A stretch of DNA of 37,288 nt from Streptomyces corynorhini (GTDB taxonomy: Bacteria; Actinomycetota; Actinomycetes; Streptomycetales; Streptomycetaceae), in contig NZ_QQNA01000260.1 in the NCBI RefSeq assembly GCF_003346515.1, positions 1 through 37,288 on the forward strand, in the 5' to 3' direction. The position numbers and the translations under genes were made by a program. Below the pieces are notes generated by a model that saw nothing but the letters and a program-made list of their open reading frames with translations, ran no database searches and was not told where the DNA came from. Each line of letters opens with the position of its first letter. The first letter of the stretch is position 1. Below are positions 1 through 7,649 of this stretch, piece by piece.

Positions 1-43
1 ACCCGGGCGACCGCCCCCTCCGCCTTCCTCCGCCGCCGGAGCG

Positions 44-430
44 TCAGAAGAACACGCCGCACCGCAGCAGCACATTCGCGTACGGCCGCGCCTCACCGGT
101 CCTTACGACCAGCCGCGCGCCCGCCGACCGCTCCTTCAGCTCCGTGTGCGTGATCATGCGCAGCTCCGGCAGGCCCGCCAGCAGCGCCGCCGCCTCCGGG
201 TTCGCCTCCCGTACCTCCTCGGCCGCCGTCGCGCCCTCCACGACCAACTCGGCGAGCAGCCCCGCCAGCACCTGCGCGAAGGACGGCACTCCGGCCACGA
301 ACGCCAGATCCACCACGCGCGGGCCCGCCGGTATCGGCATCCCCGCGTCGCAGACCAGCACCTCGTCGCCATGGCCCAACTCGGCCAGCGCGCCCGCCAG
401 ATGACGGTTCAGCACTCCGGACCTCTTCAT
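44..430 (-). CDS. rbsD: D-ribose pyranase RbsD
   Basis: Cytoplasmic mutarotase that interconverts the pyranose and furanose forms of ribose so that ribokinase can use the sugar. The 128-residue product starts MKRSGVLNRHLAGALAELGHG and continues with VCDAGMPIP, which matches the family's N-terminal His and Asp-Ala-Gly-Pro-Ile-Pro region. It ends with the typical RTGE...YAN...L block and a short hydrophobic tail. Length is normal for the family (about 130 aa). The ATG at 428-430 was chosen because it overlaps the rbsK stop codon as ATGA, which implies translational coupling. It is the last gene of the ribose operon. The longer reading frame upstream of this ATG is a shadow of rbsK. Confidence 0.93.
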   Translation of the reverse strand: MKRSGVLNRHLAGALAELGHGDEVLVCDAGMPIPAGPRVVDLAFVAGVPSFAQVLAGLLAELVVEGATAAEEVREANPEAAALLAGLPELRMITHTELKERSAGARLVVRTGEARPYANVLLRCGVFF

Positions 431-1431
431 CGGCCGCCCGCCTCTCGCACGGCGCCGCCGAGCGCCGCCACCTCCGCAGCCGTCGGGAACGACGCCTGCG
501 CGCCCTCCCTGGTGACGGCGGCGGCACCCACGCGTGCCGCGTAGCGGGCGGCGTCGGCCAGCCCCGCACCCGTACCGAGCCGCCAGGCCAGCGCCGCCGT
601 GAACGCGTCGCCCGCCCCCGTCGTATCCACCGCACGCACCCGTACGGGCTCCACCAGCTCCGTCGTGACACCGTCCGCCACCAGCGCGCCCCGGGCGCCC
701 AGGGTGATCACCACCGACCTGGGCCCCAGCGCCAGCAGCGCCCGCGCCCACTCCCGGGGGTCGTCGCCCACCGGCCCGCCGCCCGTCCGCCCGTCGCCCA
801 CCGGCCCGCCGCCCGTCCGCTCGCCGTCTGTCCGCCCGTCGCCCGCCGGGCCTTCGAGCACCACCCGGGCCTCGTGCTCGTTGAGGATCAGCGGATCGCA
901 GGCCGCGAGGATCCCGGCGGGCAGCTCCACCGGGGGAGAGGGGTTCAGCACGAAACGCGTGCCGGGCGCCGTGGTCCTCACCACCTCGGCCACCGTCTCC
1001 AACGGGATCTCCAACTGCGCCGAGACCACCCGCGCGGACCGCAGCAGATCCGCCGCGTCCCGTACGTCACGCGGCGACAGCCGCGCGTTGGCACCCGGGG
1101 AGACCACGATGCTGTTGTCGCCCGAGGGGTCCACGGTGATCAGCGCGACCCCGGTCGGCGCTCCGCCGCGCAGCACCCCGGCGGTGTCGACACCCGCCGC
1201 GCGCTGCGCGTCGAGGAGCAGCCGCCCGTGCGCGTCGTCACCGACCCGGGCCAGCAACGCCGTCCTGGCCCCCAGCCGCGCGGCGGCCACCGCCTGGTTC
1301 CCGCCCTTGCCCCCCGGGTGGACGGCCAGGTCGGAGCCGAGCACGGTCTCCCCGGGGCCCGGCCGCCGCTCGACACCGATCACCAGGTCGGCGTTGGCCG
1401 ACCCTACGACCAGCAGGTCGTAGTCGTACAT
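427..1431 (-). CDS. rbsK: Ribokinase (PfkB family)
   Basis: Phosphorylates D-ribose to ribose-5-phosphate with ATP in the cytoplasm. The N-terminus has the PfkB sugar site (GSANADL) followed by the GGKGGNQAVAAARLG signature. Near residue 265 the DTTGAGDAF motif supplies the anion hole and catalytic Asp. Length is about 334 aa, slightly above the usual 300-310. The excess is a Gly/Asp/Arg/Thr-rich insert near residues 195-225, encoded by a 30-bp tandem repeat. ATG at 1429-1431 is preferred over the adjacent GTG (1432-1434) because GAGGG lies six bases upstream of it. The stop overlaps rbsD by 4 nt, and a gap of about 56 nt separates it from the transporter fusion gene upstream. Confidence 0.93.
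   Translation of the reverse strand: MYDYDLLVVGSANADLVIGVERRPGPGETVLGSDLAVHPGGKGGNQAVAAARLGARTALLARVGDDAHGRLLLDAQRAAGVDTAGVLRGGAPTGVALITVDPSGDNSIVVSPGANARLSPRDVRDAADLLRSARVVSAQLEIPLETVAEVVRTTAPGTRFVLNPSPPVELPAGILAACDPLILNEHEARVVLEGPAGDGRTDGERTGGGPVGDGRTGGGPVGDDPREWARALLALGPRSVVITLGARGALVADGVTTELVEPVRVRAVDTTGAGDAFTAALAWRLGTGAGLADAARYAARVGAAAVTREGAQASFPTAAEVAALGGAVREAGGR
762..821. repeat. 30-bp tandem repeat inside rbsK
   Basis: Two perfect 30-bp copies (762-791 and 792-821) are followed by degenerate remnants to about 850. The unit keeps the reading frame and encodes a ten-residue Gly-Asp-Gly-Arg-Thr-Gly-Gly-Gly-Pro-Val type repeat. The insert lies between two conserved blocks of the ribokinase fold, probably in a surface loop. 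Confidence 0.85.
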
Positions 1432-1487
1432 CACAGTCCCTCTTTCGTCGGGGGTGGGAGTCCGGGAGGCACGGGCCCGCGCGGGCG

Positions 1488-3458
1488 TCAGGAGAAGTCG
1501 GCCACGTTCCGCGCCGTGACCACCTTCACCGGCACCTTCACCGTCGTGTCGATCTTCTTGCCCTCCGCGGCCTCGATCGCGTTGCGCACGGCGAGCCTGC
1601 CCAGCTCCCTGGGCTGCTGGGCGACCGACGCGTACAGCGTGCCCGCCTCGACCGCCTTCAGCCCGTCGGGCGTGCCGTCGAAGCCCACGACGGGGATCGA
1701 GGAGCCCGCCCTGGTGCCGAGCGCCTTGATCGCGCCGAGCGCCATCTCGTCGTTCTCGGCGAACACACCGTTCACGTCACCGTTGGCCTGGAGCATGTTC
1801 GTCATCACGTCGAGCCCCTTGGTGCGGTCGAAGTCCGCGGGCTGTTTCGCGACGACCTCGATGCCCGGGAACGCCTTGATGCCCCGCGCGAACCCCGCGC
1901 CGCGCTCCCGGCTGGCCGAGGTGCCCGCCGTGCCCTGGAGGACCACGATCCGGCCCTTGCCGCCGAGCTTCTCGGCCAGCGTCCGCGCGGCCTGCTCACC
2001 GCCCGCGACGTTGTCGGACGCGACGAGCGTCGCCACCTCGGCCTTGTTGACCCCGCGGTCGGCGGCGATCACCGGGATGTCCGCCTTGTTGGCGGCGCGC
2101 ACCGAGGGGCCCGCCGCGTCCGAGTCGACCGGGTTGATGATCACCGACGACATGGACTCGCTGGTGAAGTTCTGGATCTGGTTGGCCTGTTGGGAGGCGT
2201 CGTTCTGCGCGTCGGTCACCGTGAGGTCGACGCCCTTCGCCTTCGCCTCGGCCTGGGCGCCCGCCTTCAGCTGCACGAAGAAGGGGTTGTTGAGCGTCGA
2301 CACGGACATGCCCAGCTTGGTCGCGCCGCCGGACGAACCGCTGTTCCAGAGGGAGACACCGCCGATGACGGCGGCCACCAGCACGGCGGCGACCGTGTAC
2401 TTCACCGCCTGCGCCTTTCTGCCCCCGGCCCCGCCGACACCCGTCCCGGCCGCGCCGCCCGACACGGGAGTCGCACCAGCACGCCGGCGCACGGTGTCGA
2501 GGAGCACCGCGAGCGCGATGACCACACCGATGACGACCTGCTGCCAGAACGCCGACACCGACAGCAGGTTGAGGCCGTTGCGCAGCACCGCGAGGATCAG
2601 CGCGCCGATCAGTGTGCCGGACGCCTTGCCGACCCCGCCCGACAGGCTGGCGCCGCCGATCACCACGGCGGCGATCGCGTCGAGTTCGTACCCCTGCGCG
2701 GCCTGCGGCTGCGCCGAGGCGAGCCGGGAGGCCAGGACGATGCCCGCGACGGCGGCGAACAGCCCGGACAGCGCGTACACGGCGACCTTCTGCCGCTTGA
2801 CCCGCAGCCCGGACAGCCGCGCCGCCTCCTCGTTGCCGCCGATCGCGTACATCGAGCGGCCGAGGTAGGTACGGCCCAGGACCACCGCGGTGACCAGCCC
2901 CATCACGATCATCACGAGGACCGGCACGGGCAGCCAGCCACCGAGCGTGTCGCCCAGCCGCGAGACGGAGGACGGGAAGGCGATCGGGCTGCCCTGCGAG
3001 ATCACCAGGGAGAGCCCCCTGCCCACCGACAGCATCGCCAACGTCGCGATGAACGGCGGTAGTTTGCCGTACGAGACGAGCGCGCCGTTGACGAAACCGC
3101 ACGCGATGCCGGTCGCGACGGCCAGGACGACGGCCAGCCACACCGGCACCCCCGCCGACGTCGCCGACCAGGCCAGCACCGTCGCGGAGAGCGCCGCCAC
3201 CGAGCCCACCGACAGGTCGATGCCCGCCGTGACGATGACGAAGGTGACACCGAACGCCAGAATCGCGGTCACGGCGGCCTGCACACCGACGTTGAGGAGG
3301 TTCTGCGTGGTGAGGAAGTCGCCCGACAGCAGCGACATCGCCACCACCAGGACCACCAGGGCGCTCAGCGCGCCGTTGTCGAGCAGGAGACGGCGCAGCC
3401 CCGGGGCGCCACCGCCGCCCGTCGTGTTCTTCTCGCTCTTGAGCGTGTCAGTGGCCAC
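1488..3458 (-). CDS. rbsC/rbsB: Fused ribose ABC permease and substrate-binding protein (RbsC-RbsB)
   Basis: One 656-residue polypeptide joins two parts that are separate proteins in E. coli. Residues about 25-330 are an RbsC-type permease: multiple hydrophobic segments plus FVIVTAGIDLSVGSVAALS and a late AVVIGGASLSGGVGKASGT block. A Gly/Ala-rich linker and an extra transmembrane helix (about 353-371, VAAVLVAAVIGG) follow. The rest is an RbsB-like periplasmic-binding fold (LGMSVSTLNNPFFVQL, NPVDSDAAGPSV, NDEMALGAIKAL). The extra helix would place the binding domain outside the membrane, replacing a lipoprotein anchor. GTG at 3456-3458 has GGAGGG five bases upstream and overlaps rbsA by 11 nt. 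I believe such fusions occur in other streptomycetes, but I could not check that here. Confidence 0.9.
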   Translation of the reverse strand: MATDTLKSEKNTTGGGGAPGLRRLLLDNGALSALVVLVVAMSLLSGDFLTTQNLLNVGVQAAVTAILAFGVTFVIVTAGIDLSVGSVAALSATVLAWSATSAGVPVWLAVVLAVATGIACGFVNGALVSYGKLPPFIATLAMLSVGRGLSLVISQGSPIAFPSSVSRLGDTLGGWLPVPVLVMIVMGLVTAVVLGRTYLGRSMYAIGGNEEAARLSGLRVKRQKVAVYALSGLFAAVAGIVLASRLASAQPQAAQGYELDAIAAVVIGGASLSGGVGKASGTLIGALILAVLRNGLNLLSVSAFWQQVVIGVVIALAVLLDTVRRRAGATPVSGGAAGTGVGGAGGRKAQAVKYTVAAVLVAAVIGGVSLWNSGSSGGATKLGMSVSTLNNPFFVQLKAGAQAEAKAKGVDLTVTDAQNDASQQANQIQNFTSESMSSVIINPVDSDAAGPSVRAANKADIPVIAADRGVNKAEVATLVASDNVAGGEQAARTLAEKLGGKGRIVVLQGTAGTSASRERGAGFARGIKAFPGIEVVAKQPADFDRTKGLDVMTNMLQANGDVNGVFAENDEMALGAIKALGTRAGSSIPVVGFDGTPDGLKAVEAGTLYASVAQQPRELGRLAVRNAIEAAEGKKIDTTVKVPVKVVTARNVADFS

Positions 3459-5031
3459 GGGAGCCCTCCACCCCTTCGTCGTCTGCTGCCTGGTCGTCCG
3501 CTGCTCGGTCGTGTGTGTCCGCTTGGTCAGGTGTGTTCTCGGGCGCGGCCGAGACGGCGAGCGCCATCACCGCGTCCTGGGTGGCCTCGTGCGCCGGGAG
3601 TTCACCGGCGATCCGGCCCTGGGCCATCACCAGCACCCGGTCGCTCATCCCGAGCACCTCGGGCAGATCGCTGGAGACCATCACCACGGCGTGACCGGCG
3701 GCCGTCAGCGCGTTGATCAGCTCGTAGATCTCGACCTTCGCGCCCACGTCGATACCGCGCGTCGGCTCGTCGAGGATCAGCACCCGCACCTCGGCGAGCA
3801 GCCACTTGCCGATGACGACCTTCTGCTGGTTGCCGCCGGACAGGGTGCCCACCCGCTGGTCGAGCCCCGCCATCCGGACGCCGAGCTGTTCGGCGATCCG
3901 GCCGGCCGCGGTGTGCTGCGCCTTGCGGTCCACCAGTCCGGCGCGGGTCGCCGCACGCAGGGTGACCAGGCCGAGGTTCTCCGCCACCGAGGCGTCGAGC
4001 AGCAGGCCCTGGCCCTTGCGGTCCTCGGGCACCAGCCCGATGCCCGCCGCCATCGCCGCGCTCACGTCGTGCCCGGTCAGCGCTGTGCCCGCGACGCGCA
4101 CGGTGCCGGTGTCGTACGGGTCGGCGCCGAACACCGCCCGTACCACCTCCGTACGGCCCGCGCCCACCAGCCCCGCGATACCGACGACCTCACCGGCCCG
4201 CACCTCGAAGCCGATGTCGTGGAAGACACCCTGTCTGGTCAGCCCGGCGACGCTGAGCAGCGGCTCACCCGCCCCGGTGGTGCGGCGCGGGTACTGCTGC
4301 TCGATGGAGCGGCCCACCATGAGCCGGACGAGTTCGTCCTCGGGGGTCGACGCGGGCACCTGGTCCACACTGCGGCCGTCGCGCAGCACGGTGACCCGGT
4401 CGCCGAGCGCCGCGATCTCCTCCAGATGGTGGGTGATGAAGACGACGGCCACCCCGTCCTCGCGCAGCCTGCGCACGATACGGAAGAGCTTCTCCACCTC
4501 CTCGGAGGTCAGCACGGCGGTCGGCTCGTCCATGATCAGCACCCGGGCGTCCAGGCTGAGCGCCTTGGCGATCTCGACCATCTGGAGCCGGGCGATGCCC
4601 AGTTCGCGTACGAGCGTGTGCGGCGCGGCGCCGACCCCGACGCGCTCCAGCAGTTCGGCCGCGTCGGACTCCATCCGCCTGCGGTCGATCATCCCGAAGC
4701 GGCGCGGCTGGCGGCCCAGGAAGATGTTCTCGGCCACGGTCAGCTCCGGGACGAGGTTGAACTCCTGGTAGATCGTGGCGATGCCGAGCCGCTGCGCGTC
4801 CTGCGCGCCGTGGATCCGTACCTCCTGCCCGTCCACGAGGACGCGCCCGGCGTCCGGGCGGTAGGCGCCGGACAACATCTTGATCAGGGTGCTCTTGCCC
4901 GCGCCGTTCTCGCCGAGCAGCACATGCACCTCGCCCCGGCGCAGATCGAAGTCGACGCTGTCGAGCGCGACCACGCCGGGGAAGGTCTTGCGTATCCCCT
5001 CGATACGCAGCAACTCGTCCGGATGGCTCAC
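3448..5031 (-). CDS. rbsA: Ribose ABC transporter ATP-binding protein
   Basis: Double-ATPase subunit of about 527 aa that energises ribose uptake. The first nucleotide-binding domain has Walker A GENGAGKST and Walker B LIMDEPTAVL with a degenerate signature before it. The second has a degenerate Walker A (GLVGAGRTEV) but an intact LSGGNQQKV signature and Walker B LILDEPTRGIDVG. This asymmetry is standard for the RbsA/MglA class. The C-terminus ends in an Asp/Ala-rich acidic tail. GTG at 5029-5031 is chosen: GAAGGAG lies just upstream, and it overlaps the regulator's stop as GTGA. Upstream in-frame sequence is an Arg/Pro-rich shadow of rbsR and was excluded. Confidence 0.95.
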   Translation of the reverse strand: MSHPDELLRIEGIRKTFPGVVALDSVDFDLRRGEVHVLLGENGAGKSTLIKMLSGAYRPDAGRVLVDGQEVRIHGAQDAQRLGIATIYQEFNLVPELTVAENIFLGRQPRRFGMIDRRRMESDAAELLERVGVGAAPHTLVRELGIARLQMVEIAKALSLDARVLIMDEPTAVLTSEEVEKLFRIVRRLREDGVAVVFITHHLEEIAALGDRVTVLRDGRSVDQVPASTPEDELVRLMVGRSIEQQYPRRTTGAGEPLLSVAGLTRQGVFHDIGFEVRAGEVVGIAGLVGAGRTEVVRAVFGADPYDTGTVRVAGTALTGHDVSAAMAAGIGLVPEDRKGQGLLLDASVAENLGLVTLRAATRAGLVDRKAQHTAAGRIAEQLGVRMAGLDQRVGTLSGGNQQKVVIGKWLLAEVRVLILDEPTRGIDVGAKVEIYELINALTAAGHAVVMVSSDLPEVLGMSDRVLVMAQGRIAGELPAHEATQDAVMALAVSAAPENTPDQADTHDRAADDQAADDEGVEGSRGH

Positions 5032-6071
5032 GGGTCGCTCCTTCGTGCGATGGGTTGCGGATGTGGCTGGTCCGCCGGTGGCGGGGCGCCGCAGGAGCGG
5101 CGTACCACCAGCCGCGCGGGCAGGGTCAGGGACGGCGGGACGCGGCCCGCGATGCGCTCGGCCAGCGCCCGTACGGCGGCCCGGCCCAGCTCCTCGGTGG
5201 GCTGCGCGATGGCCGTGATGGGCGGATCGGTGTGTACGAACCACGGGATGTCGTCGAAGGCGGCGAGCGCGATGTCACCGGGAACGCTCAGGCCCCGTGC
5301 GCGGATCGCGTCCAGCGCGCCGAGCGCCATCAGGTTGTCCGCCGCGAACACGGCGTCGGGCGGCTCGGGCAGGGCGAGGAACCGCTCGGCGGCCCGGCGC
5401 CCGCTCTCGGCCTGGAAGTCGCCCTGGCCGATGTACGCGTCCGGCAGGGCGACCCCCCGCTCGCGCAGCGCGTCCCGGAACGCGTCGACACGCTCGCTCC
5501 CGGTCGTGGTGGCGGCGGGCCCCGCGATGATCGCCAGCCTGCGGTGGCCGAGCCGCAGCAGATGATCCACCAGATCGGCCACCGCGCCGCGCCCGTCGGC
5601 CCGTACGACGGGCACCTCGACGCCCGGGACCCACCGGTCCACGAAGACGATCGGGGTCCCGGCGCGCACCGCGTCCGCCATCAGGCCCGAGCCGGGGTCG
5701 GTGGGCGACATCAGCAGCCCGTCGATGCGCCGGTCGAGCAGGGTGCGCACGTGGTGGTCCTGCAACTCCGGGCGTTCGTCGGCGTTTCCGATGATCACGC
5801 TGTAGCCGAGGGCGCGTGCCTCCTCCTCGACGGCGCGGGCCAGGGCGGTGAAGTACGGGTTGAGCACATCGCTGATGACCAGCCCCAGGGTGCGGGTCTG
5901 ATCGGTGCGCAGGGAGCGGGCCACGGCGTTGGGCCGGTAGTCCAGGGCCGCGACGGCGGCGACCACCCGGGCCCGTGCCGCCGGGCTGACCGACGGATGG
6001 TCGTTGAGCACGCGCGACACCGTGGCGACGGACACACCCGCCTCGGCCGCGACATCTTTGATGCCGGCCAT
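5028..6071 (-). CDS. rbsR: LacI-family transcriptional regulator of the ribose operon
   Basis: 347-residue sugar-responsive repressor. Residues 2-50 form the LacI helix-turn-helix and hinge (IKDVAAEAGVSVATVSRVLN, then YRPNAVARSLRT). The rest is a periplasmic-binding-like effector domain containing GLVISDVLNPYF and FDDIPW. A well-placed AGGAGG (6082-6087) precedes the ATG. It is the first gene of the operon and overlaps rbsA by 4 nt, so it is probably autoregulated through the paired operators immediately upstream. Ribose as effector is inferred from the downstream rbsA, rbsK and rbsD genes. Confidence 0.92.
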   Translation of the reverse strand: MAGIKDVAAEAGVSVATVSRVLNDHPSVSPAARARVVAAVAALDYRPNAVARSLRTDQTRTLGLVISDVLNPYFTALARAVEEEARALGYSVIIGNADERPELQDHHVRTLLDRRIDGLLMSPTDPGSGLMADAVRAGTPIVFVDRWVPGVEVPVVRADGRGAVADLVDHLLRLGHRRLAIIAGPAATTTGSERVDAFRDALRERGVALPDAYIGQGDFQAESGRRAAERFLALPEPPDAVFAADNLMALGALDAIRARGLSVPGDIALAAFDDIPWFVHTDPPITAIAQPTEELGRAAVRALAERIAGRVPPSLTLPARLVVRRSCGAPPPADQPHPQPIARRSDP

Positions 6072-6089
6072 CGTCGGTCCACCTCCTTG

Positions 6090-6125
6090 TGGAATCGATT
6101 ACACCGAGGATTGGAATCGATTACA
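6090..6125 (-). promoter_or_regulatory. Twin LacI-type operators upstream of rbsR
   Basis: The sequence TGGAATCGATTACA occurs twice, at 6090-6103 and 6112-6125, exactly 22 bp apart (about two helical turns). Each copy is centred on the perfect palindrome AATCGATT with a central CG, typical of LacI-family sites, and each copy is followed by a similar CNGAGG tail. They lie 19-54 bp upstream of the rbsR start, next to its ribosome binding site, so bound repressor would block transcription or early elongation. Binding by RbsR is inferred from position. Confidence 0.75.
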
Positions 6126-6130
6126 CGGAG

Positions 6131-6429
6131 GGAAGCAAGAGGCGGAGGTCATTCCGAGACCGGATCGTGATGAGTGCGGGTGATGATCAATCCGGCCACC
6201 CGCCCGCGCGGCCCGAGCGGCGCGCGGCCCGAGCGGCGCGCGGGCGGGGCGAGTCCTCCGGGACGGGGCGAGTCCTCCGGGGACGGGTGCCGGAAGGCGA
6301 CGCGGTCCTGGGCCCCGTCGGCCCGGCGGTCTCCGGTGGGTGAGCGCCCCGGGGCAGCCGGGGAGGTACGCGGACGAGGCAGCCCGATATCGGGGGCCGG
6401 GCTGAACGGTTCGCCGTCCCGGACACCCA
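6131..6429. other. Non-coding spacer upstream of the ribose operon
   Basis: About 300 bases with no convincing gene. The region must hold the operon promoter, but I see no clear -35/-10 pair. Two near-identical GGCGAGTCCTCCGGGGACGG-like blocks occur around 6248-6290. Confidence 0.5.
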
Positions 6430-6548
6430 GGCTCAGGCCCTCCGGTGGTTCACGACCCCCCGTGGCTCAAGACCCCCCGTGGCTCAGGCCCTCCGGTGGC
6501 TCAGGCCCTCCCGTGACTCAGGCCCTCCGGTGGCTCAGGATCTCCAGT
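6430..6548. repeat. Seven 17-bp tandem repeats
   Basis: Seven consecutive 17-bp units start at 6430, 6447, 6464, 6481, 6498, 6515 and 6532. The consensus is GGCTCAGGCCCTCCGGT, and units 1 and 4 are identical. A 17-bp period is not a multiple of three, so this is not a protein repeat. It occupies the spacer between the rbs operon and the downstream end of the biosynthetic cluster. Confidence 0.88.
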
Positions 6549-6696
6549 TCGGGGTGGGCCTGTGGCCTGGACGCCCTGTTCGTGGTCGAGCACGACGATC
6601 TGCCCGGTGTGACCGCACGGGCACGCTCCACGCGTGCCGACCGATCGTCCCCGCCGATCGTCCCCGCCACGTGGCCGCCCGCCCGGCACGCGTCGT

Positions 6697-7569
6697 TCAG
6701 GCGCGCGGACGGCCGCCCTTGATCGCGACCCGCTGGCCGTAGCGCGTATGCGGGTAGTAGTCCCACGTGGCGTGGTGCTGGAGGCAGCGGTTGTCCCAGA
6801 ACACCAGGGTGTTGGGCGTGAAGCGGACCCGGCAGGTCAGCAGCGGGGTACGGGCGATGTGGGCCAGCAGCATGTCCAGCACCGCCCGGCTCTCGCGCGG
6901 AGTCAGCCCCGTCAGATGCGAGGTGTAGGCGCCGTTCACGTACAGCAGTCTGCGACCGGTCTCGGGGTGTCTGACCACCACCGGGTGCTCGTTCTTGGGT
7001 ACGTCGTACTCGGGCGGCGGTGTGACGCCTCCCCATGCCAGCAGACCGTCGTGGACCGCGGTCATCCCGTCGAGGAAGGTCTTCATCGCGGGTGACAACA
7101 GCTCGTACGCCAGGTGCATGTTGGCGAAGTGGGTGTCGCCGCCGCTGCCGATGTCCGGGGTACGGGTGAGGTAGAGCATCGAGCCGAGCGACGGCTCCGG
7201 GTCCGCCGTCCCGTCGGCGTGCCAGCCGTCGCCCGCCACGGCGCGCGACTCCTTGGTGGCGCTGATCTCCAGGATGTGCGGATCGGAGCCCTCGGGGGCC
7301 AGCGCCACCGGATGCAGTTCCCCGAAGTGGCCCGCGAACCGCTTGTGATCCTCGCCCGTCAGGGTCTGGTCGCGGAAGACCAGCACATGGTGGGTGTGGA
7401 ACGCCCGCTTCAACTCCGTCAGTTGAATGTCCGTCAGCTTCTCCGACAGATCGATGCCGGACACCTCCGCGCCGGTCGCGGGCGTCAGCGGGTCGACGGT
7501 GATCGTCTCGTAGACCGCGGGCGGCCTGGTGGTGATGCGTTCCATCGCGTCCAGCGCGTACTGCTCCAT
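6697..7569 (-). CDS. TauD/TfdA-family Fe(II)/2-oxoglutarate dioxygenase, probable proline-ring hydroxylase of the cluster
   Basis: 290-residue non-heme iron dioxygenase. The iron triad is visible as HAD in WHADGTAD (His about residue 116, Asp 118) and a distal His in the HHATWDYYP segment (about 267). A following Arg in RYGQR (about 281) would bind 2-oxoglutarate. The ATG at 7567-7569 has GGGAG upstream and lies 80 nt after the NRPS-PKS stop, in the same direction. Family members use taurine, other alkyl compounds or carrier-bound amino acids. The location beside a proline-activating NRPS-PKS suggests it hydroxylates the pyrrolidine ring, as in detoxin/rimosamide pathways. The taurine role is unlikely because no tauABC genes are present. 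The substrate is inferred. Confidence 0.88.
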   Translation of the reverse strand: MEQYALDAMERITTRPPAVYETITVDPLTPATGAEVSGIDLSEKLTDIQLTELKRAFHTHHVLVFRDQTLTGEDHKRFAGHFGELHPVALAPEGSDPHILEISATKESRAVAGDGWHADGTADPEPSLGSMLYLTRTPDIGSGGDTHFANMHLAYELLSPAMKTFLDGMTAVHDGLLAWGGVTPPPEYDVPKNEHPVVVRHPETGRRLLYVNGAYTSHLTGLTPRESRAVLDMLLAHIARTPLLTCRVRFTPNTLVFWDNRCLQHHATWDYYPHTRYGQRVAIKGGRPRA

Positions 7570-7649
7570 GACGTTCTCCCGAAGGTGTGTGGGTGTGCGG
7601 CGTCCGAGTGGCGACGCGGGGGCGGGTCTGGTGGCCGGGGACGGTGGTG

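Noticed and set aside
5032..5244. Extension of rbsA upstream of the GTG at 5031
   Set aside because: It is an Arg/Pro-rich shadow of rbsR; the GTGA overlap and RBS fix the start.
6697..7569. Taurine dioxygenase for sulfur scavenging
   Set aside because: No tauABC or sulfonate genes are nearby; the gene is downstream of, and co-directional with, the NRPS genes.
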